DNA of 54,171 nt, from NCBI GenBank assembly GCA_028876395.1, contig JAGWRX010000185.1, positions 1 to 54,171 on the forward strand, read 5' to 3'. The position numbers and the translations under genes were made by a program. Source of the DNA: Acidobacteriota bacterium. GTDB lineage: Bacteria; Acidobacteriota; Terriglobia; Terriglobales; Acidobacteriaceae. Below the pieces are notes generated by a model. That model was not told the origin of the DNA, ran no database searches, and saw nothing but the letters and a program-made list of their open reading frames with translations. Below, one piece after another: positions 39,750-51,987 of this stretch; the stretch's first letter is position 1, and each line of letters begins with the position of its first letter.

Positions 39750-42700
39750 TGGATCGCGGGCTTCTTTCTGCGCGGGGCGGTCATTTTTGCCGTGGACTTT
39801 TTCGCTGCGGTCCGCTTGCTGCCGGTGCGCGCAGGGGCTGCACTCTTTTGGGGCGCGTATGCGTCCGGAATGTCGTTCGCTGCCTCCTGATCGGAATCGT
39901 CGTCGAGGTCCACTGGAGCCAGGCGGCCATTGCTCGATGCATAATAGCGGGCCAGGAACTGCCCGGTATAGGAGCCCGGCGTGGCGGCAATCCTGGCAGG
40001 GCGGCCCGCGCCCACCAGGCGGCCGCCGTCCTCGCCGCCCTCCGGGCCCAGGTCCAGAATCCAGTCAGCATTGCGGATTACGTCAAGATTGTGTTCGATG
40101 ATGATGACCGAGTTGCCCAGATCGGTGAGCCGGTGCAGCACTTCGAGCAGTTTGCGCACGTCGTCGAAGTGCAGGCCCGTGGTGGGCTCGTCCAGCAGGT
40201 AGAGGGTGCGGCCGGTCTGGCGCTTGCTCAGCTCGCGGGCCAGCTTCATGCGCTGCGCTTCGCCGCCGGAGAGCGTCGTCGCGCTCTGGCCCAAATGCAC
40301 ATAGCCCAGGCCCACGTCGACGAGGGTTTGGAGCTTCTGCTTAAGCTGCGGCACGTTGGCCAGCACCGTGAGAGCGTCTTCGATGGTCAGGTCGAGAATG
40401 TCCGCGATGGAGTGGCCGTGAAACTGAACGGCCAGTGTCTCCTGGTTGTAGCGCCGCCCGTTGCATACCTCGCACTGCACATAGACATCGGGCATGAAGT
40501 TCATCTCGATGCGCCGCTGGCCGTCGCCCTGGCAGGCCTCGCAGCGCCCGCCCGACACGTTGAAGCTGAAGCGCCCCGGCTTGTAGCCGCGCTCGCGCGA
40601 CTCCGGCAGCATGGCGAAAAGGTCGCGGATGGGCGAGAAGACCTGCGTATACGTGGCGGGGTTCGAACGCGGCGTGCGCCCAATGGGCGACTGGTCAATG
40701 CGGATGACCTTGTCAATCTGTTCGGCGCCGCTCAGCGCTTCGTGCGCGCCCGGCTCCTCGCGCGAGCCGTAGATGCTCTTGGCCAGCGAACGGTAGAGGA
40801 TATCGTTGATCAGGGTGCTCTTGCCGCTGCCGCTTACGCCTGTGACTACCGTCATCACGCCCAGCGGAATGCGGATGGTGATGTCCTGCAGGTTGTGCTC
40901 GCGCGCGCCGGTCAGGGTGATCCACTTGCCGGTGAGCTGCCGCGGCTTGTCGCGGTGCAGAATGCTGGCTGCGCCGGAAAGGTAGCGCCCCGTCAGCGAC
41001 TCGGGGCAGGCCATAATCTGCTGCGGCGTGCCCTCGGCGACGACGCGACCGCCCAGCCGTCCCGCTCCGGGGCCCAAGTCGAGCACATAGTCGGCGTGGC
41101 GGATGGTGTCTTCATCGTGCTCCACCACGAGCACGGTATTACCCAGGTCGCGCAACTGCTTCAGCGCTTCAATCAGCCGGGTATTGTCCCGCTGGTGCAG
41201 GCCGATGGAGGGCTCGTCGAGCACGTAGAGTACCCCGCGCAGGCGCGATCCGATCTGTGTCGCCAGCCGGATGCGCTGGCCCTCGCCGCCGGAAAGCGTT
41301 GCCGCGTTGCGGTCCAGTGAAAGATAGCTGAGGCCCACGGCGCAGAGGAACTCCAGCCGCTCCACAATCTCCCGCCGGATGCGCTCGGCGATCAGCGCCT
41401 CGCGCGCCGTAAAGCTCAGGCCGTAGGCGGCAGAGAGCGCGCGGTTCAGCGGCAGCGACGTAAAGTCCGCAATGGAAAGCCCGCCAATTTTCACCGCCAG
41501 CGACTCAGGCCGCAACCGCTTGCCGCGGCACACAGGGCAGGGAGTTGCCGACATGAAGTTCATCATGTATTCGCGGTATCCCTCGCTCCGGGCCTCTTCA
41601 ATCGTGTCGCGCAGATAGGCCAGAATGCCGTGAAAGCCCGTGCGCGGCGCCTCGCCCTTTGGCGGACCGTAGACAAGAATGTGCTGTTGTTTTGGTGGCA
41701 GCTCTTCGAACGGCGTCTTCAGGTCGATCTTGTAGCGATCCGCGGCAAGATTGATGAGCCGGAGCAGATACTGCGAGGCAGAGCCGGGGCCGAGGCCGCC
41801 ATCAAGCAGGGGCTTGGACCAGTCGGTGATGACCTTGGCGGGATCGAGATCGTAAAGCGAGCCCAGCCCATGGCACTCCGGGCACGCGCCGAAGGTCGAG
41901 TTGAACGAGAAGCTGCGCGGCTCCAGTTTGGGCACGTCCAGGCCGCAGTCGGGGCAGGCCATCGAAGACGAAAACAACTGCTCTTCGCCCCCCGCAAGTC
42001 CGATCAGCACCAGTCCGTGCGCCAGTTGCAGGGCCTTGGTCACGGCCGCGTTCAGGCGCTTTTCCGCCGAGGGCTTGCCCGGCACCTGCGGTGCGGCTGA
42101 CTTCTGGGTGGCTTCCTCAGGTGCCTGCTTCAGCAGGATGCGGTCCACGATGGCTTCGATGGTGTGATTTTTGCGCCGGTCAAGCGTGGGCGGCTCTGAC
42201 AGGTCCTGCACTTCGCCGTCCACCCGGGCGCGGAAGCCCTGCTGGTCAAGCTGGTCCAGAAGATCCTTGAATTCGCCTTTGCGGCCGCGCACGATGGGAG
42301 CCATCACCGTCACCCGCTCGCCCGTGCCCAGCTGCAGAATGCGCTGCACAATCTGGTCCGCCGTCTGGCGGGCGATGGGGTGGCCGCAGTTGGGGCAGTG
42401 CGGCGTTCCGACGGAGGCGTAGAGCAGGCGCAGGTAATCGTAAATCTCTGTAATGGTGCCCACGGTCGAGCGCGGGCTGCGGCTGGTGGTCTTCTGCTCG
42501 ATGGAAATGGCCGGGCTGAGCCCCTCGATCGAATCCACGTCAGGCCGCTCAATCTGGTCGAGGAACTGGCGCGCGTAGGCTGACAGCGTCTCAACGTAGC
42601 GGCGCTGGCCCTCGGCGTAGATCGTGTCAAACGCGAGCGAACTCTTGCCCGAGCCGGAAAGCCCGGTGACCACCGTCAGCGTGTTGCGGGGAATGCGCAC

Positions 42701-42760
42701 ACTGATGTCGCGTAGATTGTGCTGGCGCGCCCCGCGCACCGAGATGTGAGTGATGGTCAT
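39746..42760 (-). CDS. uvrA: Excinuclease ABC subunit A
   Basis: 1004 residues (usual about 940-960). UvrA is the damage-sensing ATPase of nucleotide excision repair. Two ABC modules are seen: Walker [11 protein letters not shown] near 33 and [10 protein letters not shown] in the second half, each with its signature ([12 protein letters not shown] and [12 protein letters not shown]). Zn-binding CxxC pairs are [13 protein letters not shown] and [17 protein letters not shown]. The C-terminal 40 residues are a Lys/Arg/Ala-rich tail ([19 protein letters not shown]), which could aid DNA binding. A symmetric inverted repeat lies 80 bases upstream. Confidence 0.96.
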   Translation of the reverse strand: MTITHISVRGARQHNLRDISVRIPRNTLTVVTGLSGSGKSSLAFDTIYAEGQRRYVETLSAYARQFLDQIERPDVDSIEGLSPAISIEQKTTSRSPRSTVGTITEIYDYLRLLYASVGTPHCPNCGHPIARQTADQIVQRILQLGTGERVTVMAPIVRGRKGEFKDLLDQLDQQGFRARVDGEVQDLSEPPTLDRRKNHTIEAIVDRILLKQAPEEATQKSAAPQVPGKPSAEKRLNAAVTKALQLAHGLVLIGLAGGEEQLFSSSMACPDCGLDVPKLEPRSFSFNSTFGACPECHGLGSLYDLDPAKVITDWSKPLLDGGLGPGSASQYLLRLINLAADRYKIDLKTPFEELPPKQQHILVYGPPKGEAPRTGFHGILAYLRDTIEEARSEGYREYMMNFMSATPCPVCRGKRLRPESLAVKIGGLSIADFTSLPLNRALSAAYGLSFTAREALIAERIRREIVERLEFLCAVGLSYLSLDRNAATLSGGEGQRIRLATQIGSRLRGVLYVLDEPSIGLHQRDNTRLIEALKQLRDLGNTVLVVEHDEDTIRHADYVLDLGPGAGRLGGRVVAEGTPQQIMACPESLTGRYLSGAASILHRDKPRQLTGKWITLTGAREHNLQDITIRIPLGVMTVVTGVSGSGKSTLINDILYRSLAKSIYGSREEPGAHEALSGAEQIDKVIRIDQSPIGRTPRSNPATYTQVFSPIRDLFAMLPESRERGYKPGRFSFNVSGGRCEACQGDGQRRIEMNFMPDVYVQCEVCNGRRYNQETLAVQFHGHSIADILDLTIEDALTVLANVPQLKQKLQTLVDVGLGYVHLGQSATTLSGGEAQRMKLARELSKRQTGRTLYLLDEPTTGLHFDDVRKLLEVLHRLTDLGNSVIIIEHNLDVIRNADWILDLGPEGGEDGGRLVGAGRPARIAATPGSYTGQFLARYYASSNGRLAPVDLDDDSDQEAANDIPDAYAPQKSAAPARTGSKRTAAKKSTAKMTAPRRKKPAIQ

Positions 42761-42839
42761 GATGGGTCTATGAGGGAGCGGTGGGCCGTTTCCGGGCTGC
42801 GCAAAGAGCCGGTTTCCCGATCGCAGCCCTTATGGGGTA

Positions 42840-42857
42840 TTCTATTTGCCAATAGAA
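42840..42857. promoter_or_regulatory. Perfect inverted repeat TTCTATT-TGCC-AATAGAA upstream of uvrA
   Basis: Seven-base arms with a 4-base centre, 80 bases before the uvrA start and 135 before the small-peptide gene on the other strand. Its position fits an operator, for example a lineage-specific LexA box; uvrC and ruvC upstream regions show no obvious copy. Confidence 0.4.
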
Positions 42858-42991
42858 ACAAGGGTCAACGCGGCGTTTTTTCCCGCCACAACTGCACGAA
42901 TGATTCTACTCTTGCCTGAGAGTTCTCCAGCCTGCAGAGACCTGCGGCGCGGCAACGTGCGCATGCGGAGAAATTAGCTGAGGCAGAAACG

Positions 42992-43159
42992 ATGGCGGAT
43001 TTGCTGAACTTGACGATGTTAATTTGTGCGGCTCTGGGCTCCATGGCTTTTGGCGTGCTCGCCGCTTACGGTATTTTCCGCATCGGTTTTGCGTTGATGC
43101 GCCCGCAGAAGAGCCCTGTTGCAGTAAAGGCCGGCGCAAAGACGGCGAGCGTCGTTTAA
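42992..43159 (+). CDS. Small membrane peptide (55 residues)
   Basis: MADLLNLTMLICAALGSM opens a hydrophobic helix (about 4-40, AFGVLAAYGIFRIGFALM) followed by a short basic tail rich in Lys and Ala. The shape is that of a single- or double-pass small membrane protein. GAGG lies nine bases before the ATG. Codon use looks like the neighbours. I recall similar short ORFs next to uvrA in related genomes only vaguely, so conservation must be checked. Function unknown. Confidence 0.55.
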   Translation: MADLLNLTMLICAALGSMAFGVLAAYGIFRIGFALMRPQKSPVAVKAGAKTASVV

Positions 43160-43294
43160 CCTTCCCGTTGCAGGCCGTCCCCCACGCCTGCGGGTGTGCT
43201 CTTATGCAGCTCGGTTCGCTCCGGCTGAAATCCTGTGCTGGCCGGGCATCTCAAAGCCCTGCAAAATCTCCACAATCTTCCCCCGCAAATCCCG

Positions 43295-44044
43295 CTATCG
43301 ATTCGGCGGAGTCATGCCTGGCGGAACCTGCTGCGGCATCGGCTGCGGAGGGCGCATAGGGGTGCCGGGACCAAAGCCAGGCCGAAGTATCGGGGGCGTC
43401 ACGGGCGGCTGCGGAGGTTCTTCGGGCTCACTGTCGGCTGCGTCTTCGTCGGGGATATTCTGTGCGGCGCGATTGGCTGACGTCTGCTGGCCCCCGGCGC
43501 TGCGCGCTGTCAGCACGATGCGGCTGGGCGCGCCGCGGTCCTGGTCGCCAATCATCAGCACGTTGTAGCCGGACCCCTGCAGCAGCTGGATCAGCACGTC
43601 CCGCGCCTGTCCCGGCCCGTAGACGCCAAACACCCGCTGGTCCGCCACTGTCCCCTCCAGCTTTGCGCCCGTGGCGGTCGCCACGTCCTCAAGAATCTGC
43701 TGCAGGCTGGAGTTTTTGGCCTGGATGCTCAGCCCCCGGCTGTCCCACGTGACGGCTGCCGGAGCTGCCTTGTCATTCACGGGCCAATTCGGCTTCGGTG
43801 GCTCGGGTGGAGTGGCCAGCGCCGGCGGCTGGGCGGCCTTGGCGCTTTTACGGGTCTTCGCAGAGCGGGCATGGCGATGCGTTGTCTTGTGCGTTGTGCC
43901 GGATACAGCGGGTGCGGCGGGCGTCTGGGCTTGCAGCAGGGCGCCGCCGAGTAAACCGGCCAGCAGAAGGGAGCTCAAACGCAGCGCACGCCTCGGCACA
44001 ACAACCCGCAATGCCGATGAACGAGAACGGATCGTTATGCGCAT
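43295..44044 (-). CDS. Secreted protein with a secretin/TonB short N-terminal (STN)-like domain
   Basis: 249 residues from the ATG at 44044 (GGGGAG eight bases upstream). Signal peptide at about 10-40 (RLSSLLLAGLLGGALLQAQ), then a His/Lys-rich stretch, then an STN-like module at about 95-165: VTWDSRGLSIQAKNSSLQQILEDVATATGAKLEG, followed by VFGVYGPGQARDVLIQLLQGSGYNVLMIG. The C-terminal 70 residues are Pro/Glu-rich and disordered. STN domains are normally found at the front of secretins and TonB receptors; here there is no barrel, so the role is unclear, perhaps a periplasmic adaptor. Confidence 0.7.
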   Translation of the reverse strand: MRITIRSRSSALRVVVPRRALRLSSLLLAGLLGGALLQAQTPAAPAVSGTTHKTTHRHARSAKTRKSAKAAQPPALATPPEPPKPNWPVNDKAAPAAVTWDSRGLSIQAKNSSLQQILEDVATATGAKLEGTVADQRVFGVYGPGQARDVLIQLLQGSGYNVLMIGDQDRGAPSRIVLTARSAGGQQTSANRAAQNIPDEDAADSEPEEPPQPPVTPPILRPGFGPGTPMRPPQPMPQQVPPGMTPPNR

Positions 44045-44170
44045 GGAAATCTGCTCCCCGGACCGATGCAAACCCGGCTGCGGCGGTGTATGACCGCTCT
44101 ACTGTACTAGACTAACAGTGGCCCACGGGCGCTCATCAAAGTTTGCCGGGGCAGAGGGGAATCGCAACGG

Positions 44171-45160
44171 ATGCGTCTCTGCTGTAAGGGTTGGATTATG
44201 ACGCTGTTGCTGGCCGCGCCGCTCGCGGGCCAGGCCTCGACCTGCACCACGCAGGCAGAGCTTGCACCACAAGACCGCAGTGCCTTGGCGGCCGCCGGTC
44301 AGGGGATTGCCCTGGCCGTTCTCCAACAGGATTATGAGACGCTTCATTCCGCGCTGCTGCCAGCCATAGCGCAAGAGTGGGACGGAATTCACGCCGCCGT
44401 CGAGAATGGAGCGCCCCTGGTCAAAGGCGGCCAGGTCCACCTGCGCTCGATTTACCTGCTGGACGCCTCCTCCGCCACCGCAACCGCCGACACCCAGTTC
44501 TTCTGTTCAAACGCCAGCGGGTCCCTCACCGTGACCATCACGATGCGAGCTTTGCCGCCGGGACGGTATGCCGTGGTGCTGGCCGATGCCGCGGGTGCGC
44601 AGTTGGGCGGGCAGATGAGCTTCGTCCTGGTCTGGGATCAGACGGGGCTGGTTCCCCGCTGGAAGCTCGGTGGTCTCTCGCTGCGCCAGGGCATCATCGA
44701 CGGGCATGACGGCGTCTGGTTTTGGACACATGCGCGCGCGCTGGCCGCCTCCAACGCTCCGTGGAGCGCCTGGTACACCTATGAATTGGCGCGTTATCTC
44801 CTGCTGCCGGTGGACTTCATCTCTTCGCCCAACCTGGAAAAGCTGATCCAGGAGCAGGCGCAGATCAAGGGCTCGCCAGCGGGCGCGTTCCCTTACCCCC
44901 TTCCGGACGGCGACCGCACCTGGAGGATTGATGCGATGCGCGTCGATACCAGGCTGCATGAGGCTGACCTCGGCGTCACCTATGAGTCCATTGGCGTCAC
45001 GGACCCCGCAGCCATGCGCACCGAAGCCGTGGCCGTGCTGAGCGCGCTGCTCAAGGCGCATCCGGAACTGCGGCAGGACTTTCACGGGCTGTGGGCCTAT
45101 GCCTCGCGCGATGGCAAGGTGAACACGATTATCGAATTGCCGATGGCCCAGATTCCCTAG
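44171..45160 (+). CDS. Hypothetical secreted protein
   Basis: 329 residues. Signal peptide [22 protein letters not shown]. No family is recognised. Visible features are a Cys pair spaced as in [46 protein letters not shown] (N-terminal helical part), a beta-rich middle ([46 protein letters not shown]) and a C-terminal [19 protein letters not shown]. The middle could be a lipocalin- or NTF2-like fold, but this is uncertain. Divergent from the STN protein and 34 bases before the threonine aldolase gene. Confidence 0.7.
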   Translation: MRLCCKGWIMTLLLAAPLAGQASTCTTQAELAPQDRSALAAAGQGIALAVLQQDYETLHSALLPAIAQEWDGIHAAVENGAPLVKGGQVHLRSIYLLDASSATATADTQFFCSNASGSLTVTITMRALPPGRYAVVLADAAGAQLGGQMSFVLVWDQTGLVPRWKLGGLSLRQGIIDGHDGVWFWTHARALAASNAPWSAWYTYELARYLLLPVDFISSPNLEKLIQEQAQIKGSPAGAFPYPLPDGDRTWRIDAMRVDTRLHEADLGVTYESIGVTDPAAMRTEAVAVLSALLKAHPELRQDFHGLWAYASRDGKVNTIIELPMAQIP

Positions 45161-45194
45161 GCCCAAATACCTTGGACAAGGAAGGTTCACCGCT

Positions 45195-46229
45195 TTGGCT
45201 GTCCTCATCGACCTGCGCTCCGACACCGTGACGCGACCCACTCCTGCGATGCGCGCCGCCATGGCGGCTGCCGAGGTGGGCGACGATGTATACGGCGAAG
45301 ACCCCACCGTCAACCTGCTCGAACGGCGGGCCGCGGAAATCTTCGGCCGCGAGGCTGCCCTCTTTGTGCCCACCGGCACCATGGGCAACCAGATTGCCAT
45401 TCGCCTGCACACCCAGCCCGGCCAGGAAGTCATCTGCGAGGCGCGCTCGCACATCCTGGATTGGGAAATGGCCACGGCGGCGGTCTTCTCCGGCTGCCTC
45501 ATTCGTACCGTGTCCACGGCGAGCGGGACGCTGACATGGAAGGACATCGAGCCGGCGATTCACGAGCACAGCACGTTTCGCGCCGCCACCGGCCTCATCG
45601 AAATTGAGAACACGGCCAACATGGCCGGAGGTCGCTGCACTTCGCTCGCCGCAATGGAAGAAATCTGGGATCAAGCCCGCAAGCGCGGCCTCCCGGTTCA
45701 TCTCGACGGCGCCCGCATCTTCAACGCCGCAACAGCGCTGGGCGTGGATGTGAAGACGCTGACGCGCGGGTTTGATACGGTGATGTTCTGCCTTTCAAAG
45801 GCGCTGTGCGCGCCGGTGGGGTCGATGCTGGTGGGCTCGGCGGAGCTGATGGGGAGGGCGCGTATCTATCGCAAGGCGCTGGGCGGCGGCATGAGGCAGG
45901 CGGGCGTGCTGGCGGCTGCAGGGCTGATTGCGCTGGAGCAGATGCCGGCACGCCTGCACGAGGACCATGCCAACGCGCGGCTGCTGGCTGAAGCGCTGGC
46001 GCACATGGACGGCGTGGACCTTGATCTCGACACGGTCGAGACCAACATTGTGATCTTCAAGCTGACGGGTGACATGGCTGCCGCGGAGCTGGTTGCGCGC
46101 CTGAAGGCGCGCGGTGTTCTGGCCAGCGCGGTCGGGCCCCAGGCCATTCGCCTGGTGACGCATCACGACGTGGACCGTGCCGCCTGTATCCAGGCCGCCG
46201 ACGCGCTTGCGGAAGAAATCAAGGCATAG
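45195..46229 (+). CDS. ltaE: Low-specificity L-threonine aldolase
   Basis: 344 residues. A PLP enzyme that splits L-threonine or allo-threonine into glycine and acetaldehyde. Signatures: [48 protein letters not shown], the His stacking on PLP in [33 protein letters not shown], and the PLP lysine in [13 protein letters not shown]. The start is a TTG at 45195 preceded by AAGGAAGG; no ATG gives a better start. It may be read through from the preceding gene. Confidence 0.93.
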   Translation: MAVLIDLRSDTVTRPTPAMRAAMAAAEVGDDVYGEDPTVNLLERRAAEIFGREAALFVPTGTMGNQIAIRLHTQPGQEVICEARSHILDWEMATAAVFSGCLIRTVSTASGTLTWKDIEPAIHEHSTFRAATGLIEIENTANMAGGRCTSLAAMEEIWDQARKRGLPVHLDGARIFNAATALGVDVKTLTRGFDTVMFCLSKALCAPVGSMLVGSAELMGRARIYRKALGGGMRQAGVLAAAGLIALEQMPARLHEDHANARLLAEALAHMDGVDLDLDTVETNIVIFKLTGDMAAAELVARLKARGVLASAVGPQAIRLVTHHDVDRAACIQAADALAEEIKA

Positions 46230-46304
46230 ACCGCTGGCACAATGAGGCGAGCCGCCGCATCAAGGCCGTTGTTCATTGCAAAAGCGGCTCTGGTCACGCG
46301 GAGC

Positions 46305-46333
46305 TTGCCGCCCCGGCATCCACGGAATACACT
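46305..46333 (+). promoter_or_regulatory. Probable promoter of the glgM-glgE operon
   Basis: TTGCCG (46305) and TACACT (46328) with a 17-base spacer, leaving a leader of about 100 bases before glgM. Confidence 0.4.
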
Positions 46334-46440
46334 CATCCGCAACCTGCTATGTTGTAGGATTCCTGAGGGCGGGCCAGCGTCTTTGCGGGCCTTATGCAGC
46401 AGGCTTTGCGTTAGCATCCGATTGAGCCGGAGGAAGCGAA

Positions 46441-47670
46441 TTGCGAGTAGGTTTGTTCACGCGCGAATATCCCCCGCAGGTCTATGGGGGCGCTGGAGTC
46501 CATGTCGATTACCTGAGCCGCGAGCTGGCCAAAGAGATTGAGGTTGAAGTGCACTGCTGGGGTCCGCAGCAGGCCGACCACAGCAATCTGCACGTGCGCG
46601 GCGCGGAGCCCTGGCCGGAAATCACCAACGGCACGGAAGGCAAATTCAAGGGCGCGCTCGAAGCCTTCAGCCTGAATCTCACGCAGGTCAAGGCACTCAC
46701 CGGCGTGGACGTGGTGCACACGCACACGTGGTACGTGTCCATGGCCGGCTTCCTCGCAAAAAAGCTCTACGGCGTGCCCTTTGTGCTGACCACGCACTCG
46801 CTGGAGCCGTTGCGCGCATGGAAGTCGGAGCAGCTCGGCAGCGGCTACGCCATGAGCTCCTGGATGGAGCGCACTGCCATTCTCGATGCCGACGCGATCA
46901 TCGCCGTCTCGCAGGGCACGAAGGCGGATATTCAACTCGCTTACCCGGATGTGGACCCCGATCGCATCCACGTGATTTACAACGGTATCGACCTTGCCGA
47001 ATACCAGAAGACCGCGGAAACAAAGGCGCTCACCGACTACGGCGTCGACCCGGCTGTGCCCTATGTTCTGTTTGTCGGCCGCATCACGCGTCAGAAAGGC
47101 GTGACGCACCTGGTGGATGCCATCCGCTATCTGCCGCCGGAAACGCAGGTCGTGCTCTGCGCGGGCGCGCCGGACACGCCGGAAATTGCCGCCGAGCTGC
47201 GCAGCAAAGTCGAAGAGGCGCGCAAGGCGCATCCGCGCATTGTGTGGATTGAAAAGATGGTCACCAAACAGGAGGCCATTCAGCTTTACAGCAATGCGCG
47301 CGTCTTCTGTTGCCCCTCGGTCTACGAGCCCTTCGGCATCATCAATCTTGAGGCCATGGCTTGCCGTGCGCCCGTTGTCGCCAGCGCCACGGGAGGCATC
47401 AAGGAGGTTGTGGTCGATGGCGAAACCGGCCACCTTGTGCCGTTCGATCAGGACCCCGTGACGAGCTTTCCGCGTGATCCCGAAAAGTTTGCGCGCGATC
47501 TGGCGCAGCGCCTGGACCAGATGCTTGAAGACCCTGAAAAGTGCAGGCGCTTCGGAGACGCGGGACGGCGGCGCGTGGAAGAAATCTTCAGTTGGACAGC
47601 CATCGCCCACCAGACCGTTCGCCTGTATGAGCGATTGATCGAGCAACGAAAGCTGGGAGCGCAGCCCTGA
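46441..47670 (+). CDS. glgM: GT4 glycosyltransferase, maltose-1-phosphate/glycogen synthase GlgM type
   Basis: 409 residues, starting at TTG 46441 behind GGAGG. The N-terminus MRVGLFTREYPPQVYGGAGVHVDYL and HTHTWYVSMAG, TTHSLEPLRAWKSEQLG are hallmarks of the actinobacterial-type GT4 "glycogen synthase" that makes maltose-1-phosphate from ADP-glucose and glucose-1-phosphate. The retaining-GT motif is CPSVYEPFGIINLEAMA, with the E-x7-E pair. The neighbour glgE, which uses maltose-1-phosphate, starts 31 bases later, which supports the GlgM function over plain glycogen synthase. The protein is cytosolic. Confidence 0.9.
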   Translation: MRVGLFTREYPPQVYGGAGVHVDYLSRELAKEIEVEVHCWGPQQADHSNLHVRGAEPWPEITNGTEGKFKGALEAFSLNLTQVKALTGVDVVHTHTWYVSMAGFLAKKLYGVPFVLTTHSLEPLRAWKSEQLGSGYAMSSWMERTAILDADAIIAVSQGTKADIQLAYPDVDPDRIHVIYNGIDLAEYQKTAETKALTDYGVDPAVPYVLFVGRITRQKGVTHLVDAIRYLPPETQVVLCAGAPDTPEIAAELRSKVEEARKAHPRIVWIEKMVTKQEAIQLYSNARVFCCPSVYEPFGIINLEAMACRAPVVASATGGIKEVVVDGETGHLVPFDQDPVTSFPRDPEKFARDLAQRLDQMLEDPEKCRRFGDAGRRRVEEIFSWTAIAHQTVRLYERLIEQRKLGAQP

Positions 47671-47701
47671 CATCGGCAACCACAAGGAAAGCGAAGTCAA
47701 C

Positions 47702-49699
<1,998 letters not shown>

Positions 49700-49839
49700 A
49701 CGATGCCGCAGCGGCAATGGACAGGGAGAGTGAGAGGCCGTTGACGTGCCGAACTCGCGTATTGGCGACAGGCCTCCGGCGTGCTGTTCGCGTCAAATGA
49801 CCCTGGTTTCGGCTTGCATGGAGTGCTAGTCTTCCATCC

Positions 49840-51858
49840 ATGCGCTTGCGTTCCGGTTTATTTGTCTTGCTTCTGCTTCTGTCCCTGGCCGTTCTGCCGC
49901 TCCACGCGCGCGTCCTGCGCGTCGAGATTGCTACACGCACCGATGTGCTGAATGGCAGGGCATTCGGCGCGGCGGGAGCCTATGAACGCATTACCGGGCG
50001 CGTTTACTTCTCGCTTGCGGTGGACAACCCGCACAACAAGCGCATTGTCGATATCCGCAATGCGGTGAACCTGCGCGAGGGCGAGGTCGAATTCTCCTCC
50101 GACTTTGTCGCGGTGCGCCCGAAGGACGCGATCAAAGGCAACGGCTCGATGATTCTGGAGGTTCCCAACCGGGGCCGCGGAAACATCATTGCACTGGTGG
50201 ACGGCGGCGATGAGAATCTTGCAAACGACGCGGGAGACGGGTGGTTGCTGCGCAATGGTTTCACGATCGTGAGCCTGGGGTGGCAGTGGGATGCGGAGGG
50301 TGCTGGCGCGTTGCGGTTCTTTGCGCCGGTGGCGAAGGAGCACGGAAAGACCATCACCGGTCTGCTGCGCGGAGATCTGATGCTCTCGCGACCGATGCCG
50401 GAGATTCCGCTTGGGCACCTGATCCTCGGCCATATCGGAGGAAGCGAATACCCTGTCGCCGCGCCCGACGATCCGCGCAATGTGCTTACGGTCCGGGACT
50501 CGCGCGATGGGAAGCGCAGGATGATTCCACGCGCAGAGTGGCAGTTCGCGCACGTTGTTGACGGCAAGCTTGCGCCCAGCGATCGCTTCATCCACCTCAA
50601 CGGTGGCTTTCAGCCGGGAAAAATCTACGAATACGTTTATGTTGTTGCCGACCCGGTCGTCGCCGGAGGGGGGTTCGCCGCCATTCGCGATTTTGCCTCA
50701 TATGCCAAGCACGCGGCTGATTCCATCACTCCGGTCAAGCGCGTGTATGGGGAAGGCATCTCGCAGGACGGACGTTTTCTGCGCGACCTGCTCTATCAGG
50801 GGTTCAATGCTGACGAAGAAGGCAGAATCGCGCTCGATGGGGTTCTGGCCCACGTAGCAGGTGCGGGCCGGGGAAGTTTCAATTACCGCTTCGCGCAGCC
50901 TTCGCGTGACGGACAGCCCACTTCATCAGTGTTGTTTGCGGTCGATATCTTTCCCTTTAACGATCTGCCGGAGCGGGACCCCGTTACGGGAGAGACGGGC
51001 GGGTTGCTTGACCGGGCCACGGCGGAGAAGGTTGTGCCCAGAATCTTCCTTTCCCTCACGTCCTATGAATACTGGGGCCGTGCGGCGGCGTTGATCCACA
51101 CAAGCGCAGATGGAAAGCGCGATGCGCCCATCTCGGACCGTGTTCGCATCTATCACTTCACCGGCCTGCAGCATTTCTCCGGACCGTTTCCGCCGCAAAG
51201 CGGAAGCGGGGATCTGCTTGGCCAGCAGCCGGAGTCCCCGCTGCCCGTCAAATACTTTTGGCGCGCCATGATTGCGAACATGGATGCGTGGGTGCTCAAC
51301 AACACCGAGCCGCCCCCGAGCAGCTATCCCAGGATCGCAGACGGAACGCTTGTGCCGTTGAGCGCATATGCGTTTCCATCGATTCCGGGCGTGAACCAGC
51401 CGCACGAGGCTGACGAAGGGTATCGTCTTGATTTCGGCCCGCACTGGAGGGAGGGAATCCTCAGTATCGAGCCGCCGAAGGTTGGTCCACCGTTTCCAGT
51501 GCTAGTGCCCCAGGCGGATGCTGACGGCAACGACCGCGACGGCGTGCGCCTGCCCGAGATCGCTGTTCCGCTGGCCACGTACACCGGTTGGAATCTTCGC
51601 TCTCCTGCGATTGGCGCGCCCGATCAGCGCGTATCTTTCGAAGGCTCGTACCTTCCGTTACCCAAGACGGCGGCGGAGCGCCAAAAGACCGGCGACCCGC
51701 GCAAGTCGATTGCGGAGCGCTATCGGGATCGCGAGGACTATCTCACCCGGTACGGACATGCAATCGATGAGCTGGTGAAGGAGCGCTGGATTCTGCCGGA
51801 AGATCGCGAGACTCTGCGGCAACGCGGCGAAGAGGAATGGTCGGTGGCTACTGAGTAA
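49840..51858 (+). CDS. Large secreted alpha/beta hydrolase (Abhydrolase_10-like)
   Basis: 672 residues. A signal peptide (GLFVLLLLLSLAVLPLHARV) precedes a domain found in many uncharacterised secreted proteins (ATRTDVLNGRAFGAAGAYERITGRVYFSLAVDNPHNK, ILEVPNRGRG). The nucleophile elbow is GEGISQDGRFLRDLLYQGFN with Ser308; the usual G-x-S-x-G is G-I-S-Q-D here. Near the C-terminus lie VPLATYTGWNLRSPAIGAPDQ and a region with the likely acidic residue and His. Substrate unknown; an esterase or amidase of the envelope is plausible. It is an isolated gene. Confidence 0.84.
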   Translation: MRLRSGLFVLLLLLSLAVLPLHARVLRVEIATRTDVLNGRAFGAAGAYERITGRVYFSLAVDNPHNKRIVDIRNAVNLREGEVEFSSDFVAVRPKDAIKGNGSMILEVPNRGRGNIIALVDGGDENLANDAGDGWLLRNGFTIVSLGWQWDAEGAGALRFFAPVAKEHGKTITGLLRGDLMLSRPMPEIPLGHLILGHIGGSEYPVAAPDDPRNVLTVRDSRDGKRRMIPRAEWQFAHVVDGKLAPSDRFIHLNGGFQPGKIYEYVYVVADPVVAGGGFAAIRDFASYAKHAADSITPVKRVYGEGISQDGRFLRDLLYQGFNADEEGRIALDGVLAHVAGAGRGSFNYRFAQPSRDGQPTSSVLFAVDIFPFNDLPERDPVTGETGGLLDRATAEKVVPRIFLSLTSYEYWGRAAALIHTSADGKRDAPISDRVRIYHFTGLQHFSGPFPPQSGSGDLLGQQPESPLPVKYFWRAMIANMDAWVLNNTEPPPSSYPRIADGTLVPLSAYAFPSIPGVNQPHEADEGYRLDFGPHWREGILSIEPPKVGPPFPVLVPQADADGNDRDGVRLPEIAVPLATYTGWNLRSPAIGAPDQRVSFEGSYLPLPKTAAERQKTGDPRKSIAERYRDREDYLTRYGHAIDELVKERWILPEDRETLRQRGEEEWSVATE

Positions 51859-51987
51859 AATCGATGTCTTTGCGTTCGACCCAGCGGTGCCGAGGAGTGT
51901 ACCCGCATTGGCTTGCGCCACTGAACCGGATTCTGAACGCCCCGGGTCTCATGGTTGAGCCCCGGGGTTCATGTCTGCGAGGGCCGG

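Noticed and set aside
40655..40675. tRNA T-loop-like GGTTCGAAC
   Set aside because: Lies inside uvrA and no cloverleaf can be drawn around it.
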